A stretch of 64,000 bases of DNA from Acidovorax sp. 69 (GCF_002797445.1 NZ_PGEP01000001.1:537001-601000), one strand, 5' to 3'. Positions 18,186 through 28,875 are shown, numbered from the stretch's first letter. A program made the numbers and translations. The notes: generated by a model from the sequence alone, not told the origin.

Positions 18186-19466
18186 CTACCAGGCATTTTC
18201 CGCAAAGCCCGACCACAGCTCGTCCAGGTCCGGGAAACGCCATTTTTCAGGGTCTTCGCGCGCCACGATCTTTTCGGTGCAGCCAGGGGCCGCCAGGTCC
18301 ACCCGCTCCGGGGGGATGCGCAGGTCGGACTTGGTCGAAAAAAACACGTTGACGATGGGGGTGGTGAGGGCCGTCGGGGCCTGTTCCGTGACGACGCCAA
18401 TGCGTCCCGAGGTCAGTCGCACCAGCGAGCCCACGGGATAGATGCCAATGCTCTTGACGAAGGCCTGGAACAGGCGTGGGTCGAAGTGGTCGGTGGTCCA
18501 TTCGGCCATGCGCCGCAGCGATTCGGAAGGGTCCCAACCGCTTTTGTAGGGGCGGTCAGAGGTGATGGCGTCGTACACATCGCAGATGGCGGTCATGCGG
18601 GCGATCACGCTGATGCCGTCGCCCTGCAGCTTGTCGGGGTAGCCTGAGCCGTCGATTTTTTCGTGGTGGTGCAGGCAGGCATCGAGTACGGCGTCGGGCA
18701 CGTTGCCGCCCTCTTTGAGCATGTGAAAGCCCTCCATCGGGTGGCTGCGCACCACGGTGAATTCTTTGTCGGTGAGTTTGCCGGGCTTGTTGAGCACCGC
18801 CAGCGGAATGGCCGCCTTGCCCAGGTCGTGCAGCAGACCCGCCATGCCGGCGAGCCGCGCCTGTTCGTCATTGAGCCTGAGCTGGCGGGCCAGTGCCACC
18901 ATCAGGGCACAGACCGCGACCGAGTGCATGTAGGTGTAGTCGTCAGCCGTTTTCAGGCGGGCCAGGCTGATCAGTGCGCCGGGGTTGCGGGTGACGGAGT
19001 CTGAAATTTCCTCGACCAGGCTTTGCGCCGCCGCCGAATCCACCGCGCGGCCCATGCGGGCCTCGTTGAACATCGACACCACCGCCTGTTTTGATTTCAC
19101 GCAGATGGCTGCGGCCATCGTGAGTTCGCTGCGCATGTCGGTGGGCGTGCGGCTGCGCACCGGCGGGGGGGGCGGCACGGGCAAACTCACCTTGATGGGG
19201 GGCAGGTCCTCCAGGCGACTGAAGTCGGTTTCTATCTGGGCGTCCACCTCTTCGCGCGACACCGATGCCGTGCCGCTGGCCACATCCAGGCCCTTGGAGG
19301 TGTCAATCCAGCATTCGTGAATGGCGGTGGACTGGATGCGGGCCAGGTCCTTGGGGTCTTTGAGCAGGAACTTGGCCCGCCAGAACGGGTGCTCCATCCA
19401 CGAGCCGCAGAACTCGTGCAGATACATGCCCAGGGTGAGGTGTTGGATTTGAATGCGCTTGAGCAT
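18186..19466 (-). CDS. HD-GYP domain protein, probable cyclic-di-GMP phosphodiesterase
   Basis: A 426-residue protein. The N-terminal 90 residues (MLKRIQIQHLTLGMYLHEF) match DUF3391, which often precedes HD-GYP domains. A Pro-rich linker (residues 97-102) follows, then the HD-GYP domain: HSVAVCALMVALA, LLHDLGKAAIP (His213-Asp214) and HHEKIDGSGYP (267-277), the full GYP signature. Such enzymes hydrolyse cyclic-di-GMP to GMP and affect motility and biofilm. No membrane segment is seen, so it is cytosolic. ATG 19466 is preferred over ATG 19523 because it gives the usual family start. It is divergent from recG. Confidence 0.9.
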   Translation of the reverse strand: MLKRIQIQHLTLGMYLHEFCGSWMEHPFWRAKFLLKDPKDLARIQSTAIHECWIDTSKGLDVASGTASVSREEVDAQIETDFSRLEDLPPIKVSLPVPPPPPVRSRTPTDMRSELTMAAAICVKSKQAVVSMFNEARMGRAVDSAAAQSLVEEISDSVTRNPGALISLARLKTADDYTYMHSVAVCALMVALARQLRLNDEQARLAGMAGLLHDLGKAAIPLAVLNKPGKLTDKEFTVVRSHPMEGFHMLKEGGNVPDAVLDACLHHHEKIDGSGYPDKLQGDGISVIARMTAICDVYDAITSDRPYKSGWDPSESLRRMAEWTTDHFDPRLFQAFVKSIGIYPVGSLVRLTSGRIGVVTEQAPTALTTPIVNVFFSTKSDLRIPPERVDLAAPGCTEKIVAREDPEKWRFPDLDELWSGFAENAW

Positions 19467-19577
19467 GACGGAAGCCCTGGACTCGAAAACACGCCGTTTG
19501 CAGACGTTAGCAATGGTAACCATGGTAGCCTTTTTGGGTTGCGATGACCGATCGTTTTCCCTAGCAAATTGCTCCCA

Positions 19578-21721
19578 ATGCCTGCCTCTGCCAAAGCCCG
19601 CCCCACAACCCCTGCCCCGGCCGCCGCCAAGGGCGGGGCGTCGGTGGCGCAGAAAGCGCTGCAGAAGCTGGGCTTGCGCCGCGACATCGACCTGGCCTTG
19701 CATCTGCCACTGCGCTACGAGGATGAAACCCGCATCACCCCGCTGGCCAATGCGCGCGACGGGCAGATGGTGCAGATCGAGGCCACGGTGTTGGCGAGTG
19801 AGGTGCAATTGCGTCCGCGCCGCCAACTCGTGGTGCAGGTGGAAGACGCCACGGGGTCGTGCGAGCTGCGCTTCTTCAGCTTCTATCCGTCGCACCAGAA
19901 AACACTGTCTGTGGGCGCTCACCTGCGCATCCGGGGGAAGTCAAGGGTGGCTTCTGGGGGCGCCAGATGCTGCACCCGGCGTTCAGGCTGGCCGGCGGCG
20001 AACTGCCCGCGGCACTGACGCCCGTCTATCCCACCACGGCGGGTTTGCCACAGCCCTACCTGCGCCGCGCAGTGGTTGGCGCTCTGACGCGGGTGGACCT
20101 GTCAAACACGCTGCCCCCAGGCATCGAACCCCCGAGTGCGCGTTATTTGCATCAAAGCGGCTTGCAGCGCCTGTTCAGCTTGCGCGAGGCGCTCACTTTT
20201 TTGCATCACCCTGCGCCCGATGTAGCGCTGTCCACGCTGGAAGACCACAGCCACCCTGCCTGGCAGCGCCTGAAGGCGGAAGAACTGCTGGCCCAGCAGT
20301 TGTCGCAGCAGCAGTCGCGCCGCGAACGGGAGATGCTGCGCGCGCCCGTGTTGCTGGCACAGAGGTCTTTTGCGGGCGGGTTGCCCCTGCATGAGCAACT
20401 CATGGCCGTGCTGCCGTTTGACCTGACCGCTGCCCAGCGCCGCGTGGGTGAAGAAATCGCCGTGGACCTGGCCCGCCAAGTGCCCATGCACCGCTTGCTG
20501 CAAGGCGATGTGGGGTCCGGAAAAACCATCGTGTCCGCCCTGGCCGCCTGCCTGGCCATGGACGCAGGCTGGCAATGTGCGCTGATGGCACCCACCGAAA
20601 TCCTGGCCGAGCAGCACTTTGCCAAGATGATTGGCTGGCTCGAACCCCTGCTGGCCGCGCGCGGCCGCAAGGTGGCCTGGCTGGTGGGCGGGCAGAAAAA
20701 GAAGGACCGCACCGCCGTGCTGGCGCTGGTGGCCAGCGGCGAGGCTGCGCTGGTGGTGGGCACGCACGCCGTGATCCAGGAGCAGGTGCAGTTCAAAAAT
20801 TTGGCGCTGGCCATCATTGACGAGCAGCACCGCTTTGGCGTGGCGCAGCGGCTGGCCCTGCGGCAAAAGCTGGCGGCGCACGGCATGGAGCCGCACATGC
20901 TGATGATGAGCGCCACGCCCATCCCGCGCACGCTGGCCATGAGCTACTACGCCGACCTCGATGTATCGGTCATCGACGAGCTGCCACCGGGCCGCACCCC
21001 CATCGTCACCAAACTCATCGCAGACAGCCGCAAGGACGAGGTGATTGAGCGCATCGGCGCTCAGGTGGACGCCGGGCGACAGGTGTACTGGGTGTGCCCG
21101 CTGATCGAAGAGAGCGAAGCGCTGGATCTCTCCAACGCCACCGCCACCCACGCGGACCTGAGCGAGGCCTTGCCGGGCTGCATGGTGGGCCTGTTGCACT
21201 CGCGCATGCCCACGGCCGAGAAGAAGGCCGTGATGGCGCTGTTCACCAGCGGCCAGATGGGCGTGCTGGTGAGCACCACCGTGATCGAGGTCGGCGTGGA
21301 CGTGCCCAACGCCTCGCTCATGGTCATCGAACATGCCGAGCGTTTTGGCCTCTCCCAGCTGCACCAGCTGCGCGGCCGGGTGGGGCGGGGCGCGGCGGCG
21401 TCGGCCTGCGTGCTGCTGTACGCCACCAACGACAGCGGCCGGGTGGGCGAAACTGCCAAGGAGCGCCTGCGCGCCATGGCCGAGACCAACGACGGCTTCG
21501 AGATCGCCCGGCGCGACCTGGAGATCCGCGGCCCCGGCGAGTTTTTGGGCGCGCGCCAGTCGGGCGATGCACTGCTGCGGTTTGCCGACCTGGCCACCGA
21601 CACCCACCTGCTCGAATGGGCGCGCGAACTGGCACCGCAGATGCTCGACCGTTACCCCGAATTGGCCGCCAAACACGTGGCGCGCTGGTTGGGTGGAAAA
21701 TCGGACTATCTCAAGGCATGA
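19578..21721 (+). pseudogene. recG: ATP-dependent DNA helicase RecG, frame-shifted in this sequence
   Basis: RecG rewinds and regresses stalled replication forks. The N-terminal wedge/OB part (VAQKALQKLGLRRDIDLALHLP ... LRIRG) is in one frame from ATG 19578 and the rest in the -1 frame from about 19938 to 21721. The later part has the Walker A loop GDVGSGKT, the family-specific DEQHRFGV box, SATPIPRTL and QLRGRVGRG. The break is at a run of five G (19933-19937); one more G would restore RIRGEVKGGFWGRQMLHP and a protein of about 715 residues, the family length. Either a base is missing in the sequence, or the gene is truly disrupted. Confidence 0.9.
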
Positions 21722-21725
21722 CACC

Positions 21726-22691
21726 ATGACCCTCACCGAACTCAAGTACATCGTTGCCGTGGCCCGCGAAAAACACTTTGGTCATGCGGCCGATGCCTGT
21801 TATGTGTCGCAGCCCACGCTCTCGGTGGCCATCAAGAAGCTGGAAGAAGAGCTGGATGTGAAGCTCTTTGAGCGCAGCGCGGGCGAGGTGACGGTGACGC
21901 CGCTGGGCGAAGACATCGTGCGCCAGGCGCAGAGCGTTCTGGAGCAGGCGGCGGCCATCAAGGAAATCGCCAAGCGCGGCAAGGACCCGCTGGCTGGGCC
22001 GCTCACACTGGGCGTCATCTACACCATCGGGCCCTACCTGCTGCCCGAGCTGGTGCGCCAGTCCATCACACGCACGCCGCAGATGCCGCTGATGCTGCAG
22101 GAGAACTTCACCGTCAAGCTGCTGGAGATGCTGCGCACCGGAGAGATCGACTGCGCCATCCTGGCTGAACCTTTTCCCGACACCGGCCTGGCCATGGCGC
22201 CGCTGTATGACGAGCCCTTCATGGCTGCAGTGCCCAGCACCCATGCGCTGGCGGGTCAAAAATCTGTCACGGCGGCCGAACTCAAGAGCGAAACCATGCT
22301 GCTTTTGGGTGCGGGCCACTGTTTTCGCGACCATGTGCTGGAGGTCTGCCCCGAGTTTGCGCGTTTTGCGAGCAATGCCGAGGGCATTCGCAAATCGTTC
22401 GAGGGCTCGTCGCTGGAGACCATCAAACACATGGTGGCCGCTGGCATGGGTGTGACACTGGTGCCGCGCCTGTCGGTGCCGCGTGATGCGCTGCTGACGG
22501 TATCCCGCCGCCGCAAGAGTGACGAGACCTACATCCGCTACCTGCCCATCCGCGAGGAAGATGGCGGCCCGCCGCCCACGCGCCGGGTGGTGCTGGCCTG
22601 GCGCCGCAGCTTCACGCGCTACGAGGCCATTGCGGCCCTGCGCAATGCCATCTATGCGTGCGAGTTGCCGGGTGTGACGCGCCTGTCCTGA
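21726..22691 (+). CDS. oxyR: Hydrogen peroxide-sensing LysR regulator OxyR
   Basis: A 321-residue LysR activator of peroxide defence. The HTH (residues about 4-50, FGHAADACYVSQPTLSVAIKKLE) is followed by an effector domain with GAGHCFRDHVLEVCPE. The two cysteines fall at 199 and 208, the same numbers as the disulfide pair in Escherichia coli OxyR, so peroxide sensing is well supported. It starts four bases after the recG stop; a recG-oxyR pair is common in betaproteobacteria. A dps gene, a classic OxyR target, lies 2 kb downstream. Confidence 0.94.
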   Translation: MTLTELKYIVAVAREKHFGHAADACYVSQPTLSVAIKKLEEELDVKLFERSAGEVTVTPLGEDIVRQAQSVLEQAAAIKEIAKRGKDPLAGPLTLGVIYTIGPYLLPELVRQSITRTPQMPLMLQENFTVKLLEMLRTGEIDCAILAEPFPDTGLAMAPLYDEPFMAAVPSTHALAGQKSVTAAELKSETMLLLGAGHCFRDHVLEVCPEFARFASNAEGIRKSFEGSSLETIKHMVAAGMGVTLVPRLSVPRDALLTVSRRRKSDETYIRYLPIREEDGGPPPTRRVVLAWRRSFTRYEAIAALRNAIYACELPGVTRLS

Positions 22692-22854
22692 GCGGGCCTG
22701 GTGGCACCGGTTTGCCACAGAAAATCGGCGCTACACTCGCGCCGCCCCTGCGCTGGCCGACCTGGCCCCACGCAGGTTTGGCATGCATGTTTCGCAGTGT
22801 CCGCTGACGATCGTCCGGCTGCGTTCCGCTCTCTCTACAAGACAAGAGGTTCCC

Positions 22855-24594
22855 ATGAAGAAGCTTTGGCTGACCGCTACATTGGCCGCCGCCCTGACGG
22901 CCTGTTCGACCATCTCCCCCACCACTGCGCCTGCAGCCTCCACGCTCAAAAAGCCTGCGCTCGATCGCATCTCAGCAGCGCCTGAAGCGGCGGCCACCGG
23001 CGATTTTCGCCAGTTCCTGGCGCTGGCGGCGCAGATGCAGCCTGACCTGCAACCGGCCGTGGCCGCTTACCTGGCGAAGAAACCCCTGGCTGGCGATGAC
23101 CTGGTCAACATCAGCCGTTTGCTGGGCTTGCACAACCGCCTGCGCAACCAGGCGGCGGTGATCGACGCCACCGCGAAGATGGTGGCCATCCCCACGGTGC
23201 GCGCCGACAAGCTGCCGCCGCACGAAGACAAGCACATCATTGCCTTTGGGGCTTTGGTGGAAAGCATGGCCAAAGACTTTGGCCTGCAGTACCGCAACGT
23301 GGACAACCGCATCTTTGAAGTGAAGCTGCCCGGTAGCGGCCCTGAAGAGTTCGGCATCCTGACCCACGCCGACGTGGTGCCTGTGGTGGCCGATGAGTGG
23401 GTGCTGGACGACGGCACCAAGCTCGACCCCTTCAAGCTCACCCGCGTGGGCGGCAACCTGTATGGCCGGGGCTCCATTGACGACAAGGGCTCCATCGCCA
23501 CCGTGCTGTACGCCATGAAGGCCGTGAAGGACAGCGGCCTGCCGCTGGCCCGCACCATCCGCCTCATGATCGAAACCACCGAAGAAACCGGTGGCGACGC
23601 GATGAAGTACTACCGCGCCAAGACCGCGCTGCCCGAGTACAACATCGTGCTCGACAGCAAGTACCCCGCCGTGGTAGCCGAAAAGGGCTCGGGCGCGCTG
23701 CGCACCACCTTTGCGTTGGGCGCCGCCGCAGGCAACCAGCCCACCATCGTGTCCATGGCCGGTGCTGCATCGGCCAACGCCGTACCCCAGTCCGCCACGG
23801 CGCGCCTGCGCGGCGGCAATGCCGACGCCACGGCCCGCCAGTTGAGCGCAGCCAAGGACGCGTTTGTCGGCAAGTACACCGGGCAGGGCGGCAAGTTTGG
23901 CATCGATGTCTCGCGCGATGGCGCAGACGTGCTGGTCAAGGTCACGGGCGTCTCAGCCCACGGCTCGCGCCCTGAAGAAGGCGTGAACCCGCTGCCGCGT
24001 CTCGCGCTGTTCCTCAAGGAGGCGGGCGTTGCGCTGGCTCCCAATGGCTATGCCCAGGCCGTGAAATACATCGCTGACCTGTATGGCATGGATTACCTGG
24101 GCCGCCCCCTGGGCCTGGCCTACAGCGACGACTTCATGGGCCCGCTGACGATGTCGCCCAACCTGATCCGTGAGAAAGACGGCAGGGTCGATGTGCTGGT
24201 GAACGTGCGCATGCCGCGTGGCAACACGCCCGAGGCGCTGGCCAAGGCCACCACCGAACGCATCAAGGCCTGGGGCGCCCAGGCCGGTGTGGCGGTGGAG
24301 GTCGATCACAGCCAAGGCAACTGGATGGCCCGCGACCCCCAGGGCGCCTGGCTGGCCACCTTGCTCAATACCTTTGGCGACACCACCGGCCTTGAAGCCA
24401 GGCCCGTGCCCACCGCCGGCAGCACCACGGCCAAGCTCATGCCCAACGCCATCAACTTCGGCCCCGCCATGCCGGGCAAGAAGTACACGGCCCACAACGC
24501 GAAGGAATTCAAGGAAGTGGCCGACCTGGATGCCGACATGCAGATGTTCACCGAAATGCTGGTACGCATCGGAAACTTGAGCCAGATGCAGTGA
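22855..24594 (+). CDS. M20-family metallopeptidase, predicted lipoprotein
   Basis: A 579-residue M20 dipeptidase-like enzyme. The signal peptide ends with a lipobox-like LTAC (Cys17), so it is probably membrane-anchored facing the periplasm. Metal ligands are seen in LTHADVVPV (His), GRGSIDDKG (Asp) and ETTEETGG (Glu pair); the dimerisation lid is in the middle and a late His lies in [11 protein letters not shown]. This is longer than cytosolic PepV-like members (about 470). ATG 22855 is selected because it opens the signal peptide. It probably trims peptides or acyl-amino acids in the periplasm. Confidence 0.85.
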   Translation: MKKLWLTATLAAALTACSTISPTTAPAASTLKKPALDRISAAPEAAATGDFRQFLALAAQMQPDLQPAVAAYLAKKPLAGDDLVNISRLLGLHNRLRNQAAVIDATAKMVAIPTVRADKLPPHEDKHIIAFGALVESMAKDFGLQYRNVDNRIFEVKLPGSGPEEFGILTHADVVPVVADEWVLDDGTKLDPFKLTRVGGNLYGRGSIDDKGSIATVLYAMKAVKDSGLPLARTIRLMIETTEETGGDAMKYYRAKTALPEYNIVLDSKYPAVVAEKGSGALRTTFALGAAAGNQPTIVSMAGAASANAVPQSATARLRGGNADATARQLSAAKDAFVGKYTGQGGKFGIDVSRDGADVLVKVTGVSAHGSRPEEGVNPLPRLALFLKEAGVALAPNGYAQAVKYIADLYGMDYLGRPLGLAYSDDFMGPLTMSPNLIREKDGRVDVLVNVRMPRGNTPEALAKATTERIKAWGAQAGVAVEVDHSQGNWMARDPQGAWLATLLNTFGDTTGLEARPVPTAGSTTAKLMPNAINFGPAMPGKKYTAHNAKEFKEVADLDADMQMFTEMLVRIGNLSQMQ

Positions 24595-24709
24595 AGGATT
24601 TGGGGCTTGCGCTAAAGTGAATACGAGCCGCCGCGCTGGGGCCACGGAACCCCACCGGGACATCACGGCGCGGCATGTCCATCGATTGCATTTGAACGAA
24701 GGAGCCTCT

Positions 24710-25213
24710 ATGGCCAAAGCTGCCAAGACCACCACCGCCCCCAGCATCAACATCGGCATCAGCGACAAAGACCGCGCTGCCATCGCCCAGGGCCTGTCGC
24801 GCCTGCTGGCCGACACCTACACGCTGTACCTCACCACCCACAACTTCCACTGGAACGTGACGGGCCCCATGTTCAATACGCTGCACACCATGTTCATGGC
24901 GCAGTACACCGAACTGTGGAACGCCGTGGACCCGATCGCCGAACGCATCCGCTCTCTGGGCCATGTGGCGCCGGGCTCCTATGCCGAATTCGGCAAGCTG
25001 GCCACGGTGCCCGATGCACCCGCCAAGCCCCCCAAGGCATTGGACATGGTGCGCGTGCTGGTTGAAGGCCACGAGGCCGTGGCCCGCACCGCGCGCAGCC
25101 TGTTCCCCTTGGCCGACAAAGCCAGCGACGAGCCCACGGCCGACCTGTTGACCCAGCGCCTCACGGTGCATGAGCAGACCGCCTGGATGCTGCGTTCGCT
25201 GCTGGAGGAGTAA
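24710..25213 (+). CDS. dps: Dps family DNA-binding ferritin-like protein
   Basis: A 167-residue four-helix protein that forms a dodecamer, oxidises iron with peroxide and protects DNA. The ferroxidase motif [10 protein letters not shown] and the partner Asp/Glu in [17 protein letters not shown] are both present. The Lys/Ala/Thr-rich N terminus ([11 protein letters not shown]) is the probable DNA-binding tail. ATG 24710 has a GGAG ribosome site (24701) and is the family start; an upstream in-frame ATG is not favoured. It is probably regulated by OxyR and ends in its own terminator. Confidence 0.94.
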   Translation: MAKAAKTTTAPSINIGISDKDRAAIAQGLSRLLADTYTLYLTTHNFHWNVTGPMFNTLHTMFMAQYTELWNAVDPIAERIRSLGHVAPGSYAEFGKLATVPDAPAKPPKALDMVRVLVEGHEAVARTARSLFPLADKASDEPTADLLTQRLTVHEQTAWMLRSLLEE

Positions 25214-25264
25214 GCCGCAGCGGCGTTGCGTGGCAGTTGCCCACGCCTGCACCCTACGCCCGGA

Positions 25265-25289
25265 GCCCGCAAGGTCTGCGGGCGTTTTT
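25265..25289 (+). terminator. Rho-independent terminator after dps
   Basis: Stem GCCCGCA (25265-25271) with TGCGGGC (25277-25283), loop of five, then a run of five T after one G. Confidence 0.88.
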
Positions 25290-25334
25290 GTTGGAGGCTT
25301 GGAGGCGCGCAGGCATCTGTGAAAATCCGGCCCC

Positions 25335-26219
25335 ATGACTTCCGCACCCCGCAGCCGTTTCTCCCTCTACCTTGACCTGATCCGCTGGGATCGTCCCGCC
25401 GGTTGGCTGGTGTGCCTGTGGCCCACGCTCAGCGCGCTGTGGATTGCCGCCGACGGGTTTCCGGGCTGGCACCTGCTGGGGGTGTTTGTCCTTGGCACGT
25501 TTCTGATGCGCAGCGCGGGCTGCTGCGTGAACGATGTGGCTGACCGCGACTTTGACAAACACGTCAAACGCACCGCGCAGCGCCCGGTGACCACCGGTGC
25601 TGTGAGCGTGAAAGAGGCGCTGGGCCTGGGGGCGGTGCTCGCACTGGTGTCCTTCGGTCTGGTTCTCACCACCAACACGGCCGCCATCCTCTGGTCGGTG
25701 CCCGCCTTGCTGGTGGCCATTGCCTACCCGTTCACCAAACGCATCATTTCCATGCCGCAGGCGGTGCTGGGCATTGCGTTCAACTTCGGCATCGTCATCG
25801 CGTTTGCCGCCGTGCAGGGCAGTGTGCCTGCCGTGGCGTGGTGGATGTGGCTGGGCAATATGTTCTGGGTGCTGGCCTATGACACCGAATACGCCATGGT
25901 GGACCGTGACGACGATCTGAAGATCGGCATCAAGACCTCGGCCATCACCCTGGGGCGGCTGGATGTGGCCGCCATCGCGGCTTTTTACCTGCTTTTTCTG
26001 GGTATCTGGGTGGTAGCGCTACAGCCCTATGCCTTGGGTGCTATTTTTTATGTAGCGCTTGCTGTGGCGTTGGCGCAGGCCGTGTGGCACTTCACGCTCA
26101 TCCGCACCCGCACCCGCGAGGGTTGCTTCAAGGCGTTCCGCATCAATCACTGGCTGGGCGCCACGGTGTTTGCGGGCATCGCGGTCAGCTACCTGGTGCG
26201 GGCGATGCTCTCAAATTAA
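25335..26219 (+). CDS. ubiA: 4-hydroxybenzoate polyprenyltransferase
   Basis: A 294-residue integral membrane enzyme joining a polyprenyl chain to 4-hydroxybenzoate in ubiquinone synthesis. Both Asp-rich motifs are present: NDVADRDFD (about residues 68-76) and [13 protein letters not shown] (about 183-195), which bind Mg-diphosphate. About nine membrane helices are seen. A segment near the C terminus ([17 protein letters not shown]) is coded by a dispersed repeat, and the stop codon falls at the edge of a second copy. The gene converges with proC. Confidence 0.93.
   Translation: MTSAPRSRFSLYLDLIRWDRPAGWLVCLWPTLSALWIAADGFPGWHLLGVFVLGTFLMRSAGCCVNDVADRDFDKHVKRTAQRPVTTGAVSVKEALGLGAVLALVSFGLVLTTNTAAILWSVPALLVAIAYPFTKRIISMPQAVLGIAFNFGIVIAFAAVQGSVPAVAWWMWLGNMFWVLAYDTEYAMVDRDDDLKIGIKTSAITLGRLDVAAIAAFYLLFLGIWVVALQPYALGAIFYVALAVALAQAVWHFTLIRTRTREGCFKAFRINHWLGATVFAGIAVSYLVRAMLSN
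26011..26060 (-). repeat. Dispersed GTAGCGCTA repeat inside ubiA
   Basis: gtggtagcgctaca then gggtgctattttttatgtagcgctt: the AGCGCT / TAGC-type arms of the family. The ubiA frame passes through it in a membrane segment. Confidence 0.5.
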
Positions 26220-26256
26220 TAGCTTCTGGCGCTTGATGGGTAAGCGCTAGAGGCCA
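26214..26256 (+). repeat. Dispersed repeat between ubiA and proC
   Basis: attaatagcttctggcgctt followed by gggtaagcgctagaggcca, a short inverted-arm copy of the family; it contains the ubiA stop codon and lies between convergent genes. Confidence 0.7.
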
Positions 26257-26277
26257 AAAACACTTAAAAATTCAGGC

Positions 26278-27114
26278 TCACGCGCCAAATTCATTGCCCA
26301 GCTCGTGGGCGCGGTGCTCGGCGGCGCGCATGGCCGCCTCAAAGCTGGCCGCCATGCCTGCGGCCTCCATCGACTGCAGCGCCGCATACGTGGTGCCGCC
26401 TTTGGAGGTGACACGCTGGCGCAGCACGGCGGGTGTTTCGTCCGAGCGGCGGGCCAGTTCGGACGCGCCCACAAACGTGCCCACGGCCAACTGGTGCGCC
26501 TGCTGCTCGCTCAGGCCCATGCCCACGCCGGCACGGGTCATGGCTTCGAGGAAATAGAAGACGTAGGCCGGACCAGAGCCCGAGAGTGCGGTCACGGCGT
26601 CCAGTTGTTTCTCGCTCTCCACCCACAGGAACTCACCGGTGGACGCCATGATGGCTTCCACGCTCTGGCGCTCGCTGCGGGTCACCGTGGGGCGTGCGTA
26701 GATCGCGCTCATGCCCTTGCCCACCAGTGCGGGCGTGTTGGGCATGGTGCGCACGATGCGCTCGGTGCCCAGCCATTGGGCGATGCTGTCCGAGCGGATG
26801 CCCGCGGCCACGCTCAGGTGCAGGGCCTCTGTGGTGTGGGCCTTGGCCTGTGCGGCGGCGTCCTTGAAGGTCTGGGGCTTGACGGCCCAGACCACGATGC
26901 GGGCGCGCTGCAGGGCAGGGCCCGCCTCGGCCTGGGCTTCGATGCCGTAGTTCTTGCGCAGTGCTTCGCGCGCATCGGCCCAGGGCTCGACCACCTCGAT
27001 CTGGCTGGCGGGGTGACCTTGGTGGATCAGCCCGCCAATGATGGCGCTGGCCATGTTGCCGCCGCCGATGAAGGCGATGATGGGAAGGGAGGGGGATGCG
27101 GCGGTTTGGCTCAT
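26278..27114 (-). CDS. proC: Pyrroline-5-carboxylate reductase
   Basis: A 278-residue enzyme reducing pyrroline-5-carboxylate to proline with NAD(P)H. The N-terminal Rossmann motif is FIGGGNMASAIIGG, and the C-terminal part has the family signature ALSGSGPAYVFYFLEAM and TSKGGTTYAALQSM. ATG 27114 is chosen because it places the Rossmann motif near the N terminus; the frame upstream (to 27216) is Arg/Cys-rich and unlikely. It converges with ubiA and is 73 bases downstream of glpK on the same strand. Confidence 0.94.
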   Translation of the reverse strand: MSQTAASPSLPIIAFIGGGNMASAIIGGLIHQGHPASQIEVVEPWADAREALRKNYGIEAQAEAGPALQRARIVVWAVKPQTFKDAAAQAKAHTTEALHLSVAAGIRSDSIAQWLGTERIVRTMPNTPALVGKGMSAIYARPTVTRSERQSVEAIMASTGEFLWVESEKQLDAVTALSGSGPAYVFYFLEAMTRAGVGMGLSEQQAHQLAVGTFVGASELARRSDETPAVLRQRVTSKGGTTYAALQSMEAAGMAASFEAAMRAAEHRAHELGNEFGA

Positions 27115-27187
27115 GGGAGGTGCAAGGTGGCAACAACAGGGGCCACGATGGTAGCGCCGCCGCGCTGCCATCCGGCGCGCGGCGGCA

Positions 27188-28681
27188 TCAATCAGCCGTT
27201 GTTTGCCGCACGGCATGTTCCCAGTTCGCCATCAGCTCCTGCGCGCGCGCGCTACTGAGCGTGGGCACAAAACGCCGATCAGCGCGCCACAGCTTCGAGA
27301 GTTCATCCGTGCTGCCGTACACACCGCTCGACAGCCCTGCCAGATAGGCAGCGCCCAGTGCGGTGGTCTCGATGACGGCTGGGCGCACCACCGGAATGCC
27401 CAGCAGGTCGGCCTGAAACTGCATCAGCAAATCGTTGATGCAGGCACCGCCGTCTACGCGCAGCTCGCTCACGGGCGCGCCGCCAGCGGCCACGGCATCA
27501 CGGCTCATGGCCAGCAGCAGGGCGGCACTTTGGTAGGCAATGCTTTCCAGCGCCGCACGGGCGATGTGGCCCAGCGTGGTGCCGCGGGTGAGGCCCGTGA
27601 TGGTGCCGCGCGCGTCGGGCTTCCAGTACGGCGCGCCCAGGCCCGTGAAGGCGGGCACCATCATCACGCCGCCCGAGTCGGGCACGCTTTGCGCCAGCGA
27701 CTCGACCTCGCCGCTGGTGGAGATGGCACGCAGGCCGTCGCGCAGCCACTGCACCACGGCGCCACCCACGAAAACCGAGCCTTCCATGGCGAACTCGGGC
27801 TGGGCCGTGGCTTGCGCTGCACTGGTGGTGAGCAGGCCGTTCTGCGACGTCTGGAACGTGCCGCCCGTGTGCATGAGCATGAAGCAGCCTGTGCCATAGG
27901 TGTTCTTGGCCATGCCGGCGGTGAAGCAGGCCTGGCCGAACAGCGCACTTTGCTGGTCGCCCGCCACGCCGCCGATGCGGATTGCGTGGCCCAGCAGGTC
28001 GGGGGCGATGTCGCCAAAGTGGGCGCTGGACGGCAGCACCTCGGGCAGCAACGCCTTGGGAATGCGCAACAGCGCCAGCAGGTCGTCGTCCCACTGGTTG
28101 GTGTGCACATTGAACAGCATGGTGCGCGAGGCGTTGCTCACGTCGGTCACATGTACCTGGCCGTGCGTGAGCTTCCACATCAGCCAGCTGTCCACCGTGC
28201 CAAAGGCCAGCTCGCCGCGCTCGGCCGCTTCGCGTGCGCCGGGCACGTGGTCCAGCATCCACTGCAGCTTGGTGCCTGAGAAGTAGGCGTCCACCAGCAG
28301 GCCCGTCTTGGCCTGGATGGTGGCGGCATGGCCTTGTTCGCGCAGCTGGGCGCAGGCGGGTTCTGCGCGGCGGTCTTGCCACACGATGGCGTGGTGCACG
28401 GGCTGGCCGGTTTGGCGGTTCCACAGCACGGTGGTCTCGCGCTGATTGGTGATGCCCACGGCACGTATCGCCCTGGCATCAATACCTGCCTTGGCGAGGG
28501 CATCGCGTGCCGTGGCCAGCTGGGTGCGCCAGATCTCCAGCGGGTCGTGCTCTACCCACCCCGGCTGTGGGTAGATCTGCGGCAGCTCCAGCTGGGCCTG
28601 CGCCACGATGTGGCCGCCCTCGTCAAAAACGATGCTGCGGGAGCTGGAGGTGCCTTGGTCGAGTGCGAGCAGGTAGGTCAT
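27188..28681 (-). CDS. glpK: Glycerol kinase
   Basis: A 497-residue FGGY kinase that traps glycerol as glycerol-3-phosphate. It starts [18 protein letters not shown] (phosphate-1 loop) and has [30 protein letters not shown] and the late [15 protein letters not shown] motif, all typical. Length is normal. It stands on the minus strand beside glpR, while the importer genes run the other way, so glycerol uptake and phosphorylation are coded in one divergent locus. A long intergenic repeat separates it from glpR. Confidence 0.96.
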   Translation of the reverse strand: MTYLLALDQGTSSSRSIVFDEGGHIVAQAQLELPQIYPQPGWVEHDPLEIWRTQLATARDALAKAGIDARAIRAVGITNQRETTVLWNRQTGQPVHHAIVWQDRRAEPACAQLREQGHAATIQAKTGLLVDAYFSGTKLQWMLDHVPGAREAAERGELAFGTVDSWLMWKLTHGQVHVTDVSNASRTMLFNVHTNQWDDDLLALLRIPKALLPEVLPSSAHFGDIAPDLLGHAIRIGGVAGDQQSALFGQACFTAGMAKNTYGTGCFMLMHTGGTFQTSQNGLLTTSAAQATAQPEFAMEGSVFVGGAVVQWLRDGLRAISTSGEVESLAQSVPDSGGVMMVPAFTGLGAPYWKPDARGTITGLTRGTTLGHIARAALESIAYQSAALLLAMSRDAVAAGGAPVSELRVDGGACINDLLMQFQADLLGIPVVRPAVIETTALGAAYLAGLSSGVYGSTDELSKLWRADRRFVPTLSSARAQELMANWEHAVRQTTAD

Positions 28682-28739
28682 AGAAGAACAGGTTTTTCAA
28701 GCATGTAGTTCAGCCCAAATTTGGAGAGCTGGCCAATGA

Positions 28740-28875
28740 AAGCGTGCAGCCAATGCCGGCGACCGCCGCGCAAGGGCCGCCCCGCCGCGCTGGCGGTGTC
28801 CCCCTTGCCGAATTGCAACGCAATTCGAGAGAAGGGGGAAGGCGCGACGCGCCTCAGGGGGTTGCACTCTGCCTT
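28740..28875 (+). repeat. Long Comamonadaceae-type intergenic repeat, copy 2
   Basis: Contains GCCGCGCAAGGGCCGCCCCGCC, then a nested hairpin: CCCCCTT...AAGGGGG outside and GAATTGC-AAC-GCAATTC inside (28811-28834 area), then AGGCGCGACGCGCCT and CAGGGGGTTG. The outer parts match copy 1 (13182-13300) on the other strand. It fills the glpK-glpR gap and may limit read-through of the glpR transcript into glpK. Confidence 0.6.

Noticed and set aside
19467..19523. Longer N terminus for the HD-GYP protein (ATG 19523)
   Set aside because: The 19 added residues are not part of the DUF3391 start and cover the probable promoter facing recG.
20102..21751. 549-codon minus-strand frame across recG
   Set aside because: Antisense to strongly supported RecG helicase motifs, with His/Gln-rich shadow composition.
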